Shown here: positions 60,537 through 64,000 of the stretch, piece after piece
Layout: each line of letters opens with the position of its first letter
Position numbering within the stretch: position 1 is the first letter of the stretch
NCBI RefSeq assembly: GCF_014898055.3
Contig: NW_023601433.1
Location: 19,643,641 to 19,707,640 of the forward strand
Reading direction: 5' to 3'
DNA: 64,000 bases
From: Talpa occidentalis
Taxonomy: Eukaryota; Chordata; Mammalia; Eulipotyphla; Talpidae
Notes under the pieces: generated by a model
Seen by the model: the letters and a program-made list of their open reading frames with translations, nothing else
What the model was told of the DNA's origin: nothing
Database searches by the model: none
Translations under genes and position numbers: made by a program

Positions 60537-60823
60537 GAGCCTCCCGGTGGCGCAGCGGTTGAGCACTGGGTTGCGAAGCTGCCCGGCCTCTGCGGTGCCA
60601 GTTCGATCTCCGGCAGCTCCCTGGCCACCAGAGGAGGGTCCCACATGGCGCACAGACCTCTCCTGCCGCCCACTGCTCCCCTCAGCAGTGTACTTCGGTC
60701 CTTCTGCCTGCTCTGCTCCGGCTTTGGCTCTGGTGAATTCTCTCACCCTCCACGCTTCTGACTGTACCCAGTGCATGTATAACAAACATATAAAAATAAA
60801 AATATATGCCTCTTTAAAAAAAA
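60537..60823 (+). mobile_element. tRNA-headed SINE, sense (second copy of 49897)
   Basis: Same aaagaacacacagca duplication (60522-60536, 60824-60838). It is eight bases shorter, from small losses such as cctcccggtgg for cctccccggtgg and gctgcccggcctc for gctgcccgcggcctc. Confidence 0.92.
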
Positions 60824-62294
60824 AAAGAACACACAGCAATCAGAATAAATGTCCTCTGAAATTAAGACCTTTAAATGTCCCTTCATATGCCATCAGTTGA
60901 TTCCATTGTTTTTAAAAATTAACTGTTGAGAGAGAAAAAATTAAAAAACGAAAAGTATAAGGATTGCCTATAGAGAGCAAGTCAAAATATCTCAGAATAG
61001 CTTTCACTTTTTTACATATATATAAAAATGGAGTTTCGGAATTATCACCAATTTCATGAGCTCTAATAAACATCTTTGTGATTCACTTCATTTTCTTTTA
61101 ATTTTTGCTGAAGTTCCACTGGTTTCTACCAGTATACAGTGATAGGTTTTGGTGTACATTAAAAATTAACATTTGAATAAAAAGTTTCTATTCTTCACCA
61201 TACAAGAACTCCTTTACCCAAATTCCTCAGCCCCTTTTCCTATTTCCCCTGGCAGCAGATATTTGGTTCTTACAGACAAAGATGTTGTTTTTGTTTGTTT
61301 TTGTTTGTTCATTTGTTTTGTTTCTTTATCATCTATATAGGTGTGAAATTGTATCAGGGTGGTCCCCAGGAAAGGGGGTGGTTCCAGGTTTCCACCCCAC
61401 CCAAGGGAGGGTGGAGCTGAGCAGGGAGAGATGAAGCTGCAGAGGAAATTGAAGAAGGAAGGAAGCAGGATGGAGGCAGAAGAGACCCGGAGGAGGCACG
61501 TGGAGCAGAGAGAGGCATGATGAAACCATGCCTGCCTTTTGTTGTGGACTGGGTGACGCAGATGTGGGCGAGAGACCCGTGGGGAGGTGGCAATGGCAGT
61601 TTTTGTCTTGCTTTTGATAATTTACTCTTTTCCTTCCAGAATTGTCTGGTGGTTTCTGATCCTTTTCTATGGGTCCCCACTGGAAGATGCCTTAGACCTG
61701 TGGCAGGCTTTGGGGCCTTATTATGGGCCAATCCTTTTGGATGGACTTTTACCCACGAGGGACTGGTAACTTTGTGTACTTTATTTAGAAACTATAGAGA
61801 CACACTTCGGCAGGGGGTGGGGGTGGGGGCTGGGTGGTGAGCGGTGGGGAGGGAGAGCCAGGGAGAGGAAGGACTAGAGTCAAAATAAGGGGGGGTGCAA
61901 TTGTATTGGGATTATAACCAAAATGAAAATGCATACATTGTGCAAAGATGAAAAATGATGTAAGAATTATATAAAATAAAATATTAAAAAAGAAACTGTA
62001 GTCTTTGCCTTTCCTGTATTGTTTCTAATTGTATTGAAGTTCCTTCCCAGTAAAGTCTCATATGTTTTGTGTTGATGCAGCGCATGGCAGAACCTATTTA
62101 GAGCAGGTAGGTTTGTGGTGTCTGGGCTGCCCCTCTCCCTGCCCTGTAACAAAATCGTATGGTGCTTTTAGTATCCCTCTGACTTATTTTAGATAGCAAA
62201 TATATATACTCTAGGTCAATCCATGTTGTTGCAAAGGGCAGAAATTCATCTTCTTATAGCTGAGTAGTCTCCCACTGTGTGTGTGTGTGTGTGT

Positions 62295-62332
<38 letters not shown>

Positions 62333-64000
62333 ACATTTTTTTTAATTTTATCATCTACCAGTGGGCTCTAAGTTTGTTCCTCTGTCTTGAGTGTTGTGAT
62401 AATGTTATGATGAACATGGTGTTCCATATATTTCTTTGAATTTAAATTTGTATATTTTTGTGGTAAAGCTTGACAACTAAAGAGAAGTCAGCTAGCTGGG
62501 TCATGTGATATTTATTTTCTTAAATTTCTTGAGGTATTGCCACACTATTTCCATGATTGCAACAATTTAAATCCGTAACAAAAATCTACAAAGATTTTGT
62601 CTCTCCACAACTTTACCATCACTTGTTTCTTGTCTATTTTGATAATAACCCTCTTAACAGATAGGAGATGAACGCTCATTTTGCTTCTGATTTGCTTTCT
62701 TAATAGGAGAGGAGGAACACGCGTTCATGGGCCTGCAGTCATCTCTGTCCTGTGGACAAGTCGCTCTTCAACATCTCTGTCCACTTTTTAATGGGGATAT
62801 TTGTTCTTTTGTTGACGAGTTTAATGAGTTCTTTATAAAATTTCTATATTAAGCCCTTGTCTGACATATGTAAGTATTTTCTCCAAATCATTAGTTTTTT
62901 AATGGTGGTTTCTTTCACTCTATAGAAACTTTTTAGTTTAATATTGTCCCATTTGTTTATATTTGCTTTTGTTTCCTTTGACAATGTAATCCGATTGACA
63001 AAAGTCATCTCCAAGGCTGATTAAGGAACTCTGTCATTTTGTGATTTGAGAACTTCTATCCATGTCTTTACTCCACTGTTGGTGGAAATGTAGACTGTTT
63101 CCTTTCCTAGAAAATTAGGATAGATATTTCTGAAAATACTAACAATAGTTCTACCTTATGATCCAGCAATCCCATTCTTAGATATCTCTCTGAAGTATAC
63201 AAAAACACTAATATGAAGGGATATGTGCACTCCTATGTTCACTGTAATGGTATTTTCAATACCAAAGTGATGGAAGCAACCTAAGGGTCCAACAACAGAT
63301 GAGTTGGTTACGAAGATATGGCACACAACACACGAATACTACTCAGCTACTAAAAAACCCCCCGGATTAAATCTTGCTATTTGCAATAATATCGATGGTA
63401 CCAGAAGAGACTATGACTCACAGAATTAGTTAGAAGAAAGATAATACCAGGGAGAGTAAATGGTTTGCCCACAGATCCAAAACTATAGCCTAACTTGAAA
63501 ATAAACGAAAATCTCTTACTTAGACCAATTTTCCATCAACTACTTAAAAATTTATGGGCACAGAATGACCTACATCTATTTCAAACATAGTGTTTTTCTT
63601 TAGACTGTTATTTCATTGCAATCTGATTCCGTATGAAAACTTATAACGTAAAAAGTTAATGAAGGGCTCTTTATTAAAATAAATGGATAAAAGGGATCTG
63701 AAAAGCATTATCTTCAGGACTACAATGTGAAACCCTGCCATTTGTTATTTTCCATTTTGTTATGATAAGAATGAAAGGTTAAATATTTTCATATTAGTTT
63801 TTTACTTTGACATTTACCAAAAAGACTCTTTTCATTTTCAGAGTCACTTAAAAAACTGTTCATATCAACCATGTAGTATATAGTCCTTACACATGCTTAC
63901 CAATTAATTTAAATCTAAAAGTTGCCTGTAACATGATTCTTATATCAGTAAAGACACATTAATTTTATATTAAATTCTATATGGCCAATACTGCAGTGAG

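Larger units (their letters stand above)
56391..64000. repeat. Near-identical second copy of 45725-53381
   Basis: Every landmark of 45725-53381 recurs in the same order: the SINEs, the LTRs at about 57787-58565 and 59036-59470, the retroposon-like segment at about 61320-61993 and the L1 pieces at about 62180-63490. The offset falls from 10,666 at 45725 to 10,620 at 51720 and 10,619 at 53381, so losses are few at the far end. The copy continues past the window edge. Confidence 0.95.

Noticed and set aside
55642..64000. Recent true segmental duplication
   Set aside because: Not excluded, but the gap at its edge, mid-unit start and indel gradient favour an assembly artefact, so I report it as such.

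Overview
This window is a placental-mammal nuclear genome segment. It holds two broken olfactory receptor genes, LINE-1 copies with a mammalian-type ORF2, many tRNA-headed SINEs of one family, endogenous LTRs, microsatellites and a 100-N assembly gap. The SINE does not match the Alu, B1, Ves, CAN, CHR, ERE or RHIN consensus patterns as I remember them, so I do not name the species. I found no intact protein-coding gene and no structural RNA gene.

Positions 1-23,100 are a decayed tandem array of olfactory receptor units. An upstream flank (unit A) occurs three times (1-2360, about 5690-7900, about 17660-23096). A downstream flank (unit B) occurs twice (9085-11640, 12831-16270). Receptor sequence of the OR14 type survives only after the first two A copies (2628-3574, 8172-9112). 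Both receptors carry a frameshift near TM5 and have lost the Arg of the DRY motif. A GC- and CpG-rich block (11690-12830) takes the place of a receptor before the second B copy. A 5'-truncated antisense L1 (18272-22368) sits in the third A copy.

Positions 23,100-36,890 are repeat-rich intergenic DNA. They contain SINEs, several with clear target-site duplications, and a sense L1 (29604-33692). That L1 is interrupted by a SINE and by an LTR, and the LTR itself holds a tiny inverted L1. The L1 ends in a 270-bp AT repeat.

Positions 36,889-45,724 are the most striking part: about 19 head-to-tail copies of a GC-rich unit of about 466 bp. Most units keep a CTCF-core-like motif in one fixed orientation, two GC boxes, a CCATGG-centred palindrome and splice-signal-like sequences. 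This resembles a CTCF-bearing macrosatellite of the DXZ4 type in organisation, not in sequence.

Positions 45,725-55,541 hold SINEs, LTRs, L1 fragments and an unidentified retroposon-like segment. After the gap (55,542-55,641), positions 55,642-64,000 repeat 44,962-53,381 almost base for base but 61 bp shorter, mainly through small losses in runs. The losses are densest near the gap. This looks more like a false duplication in the assembly than a biological one.
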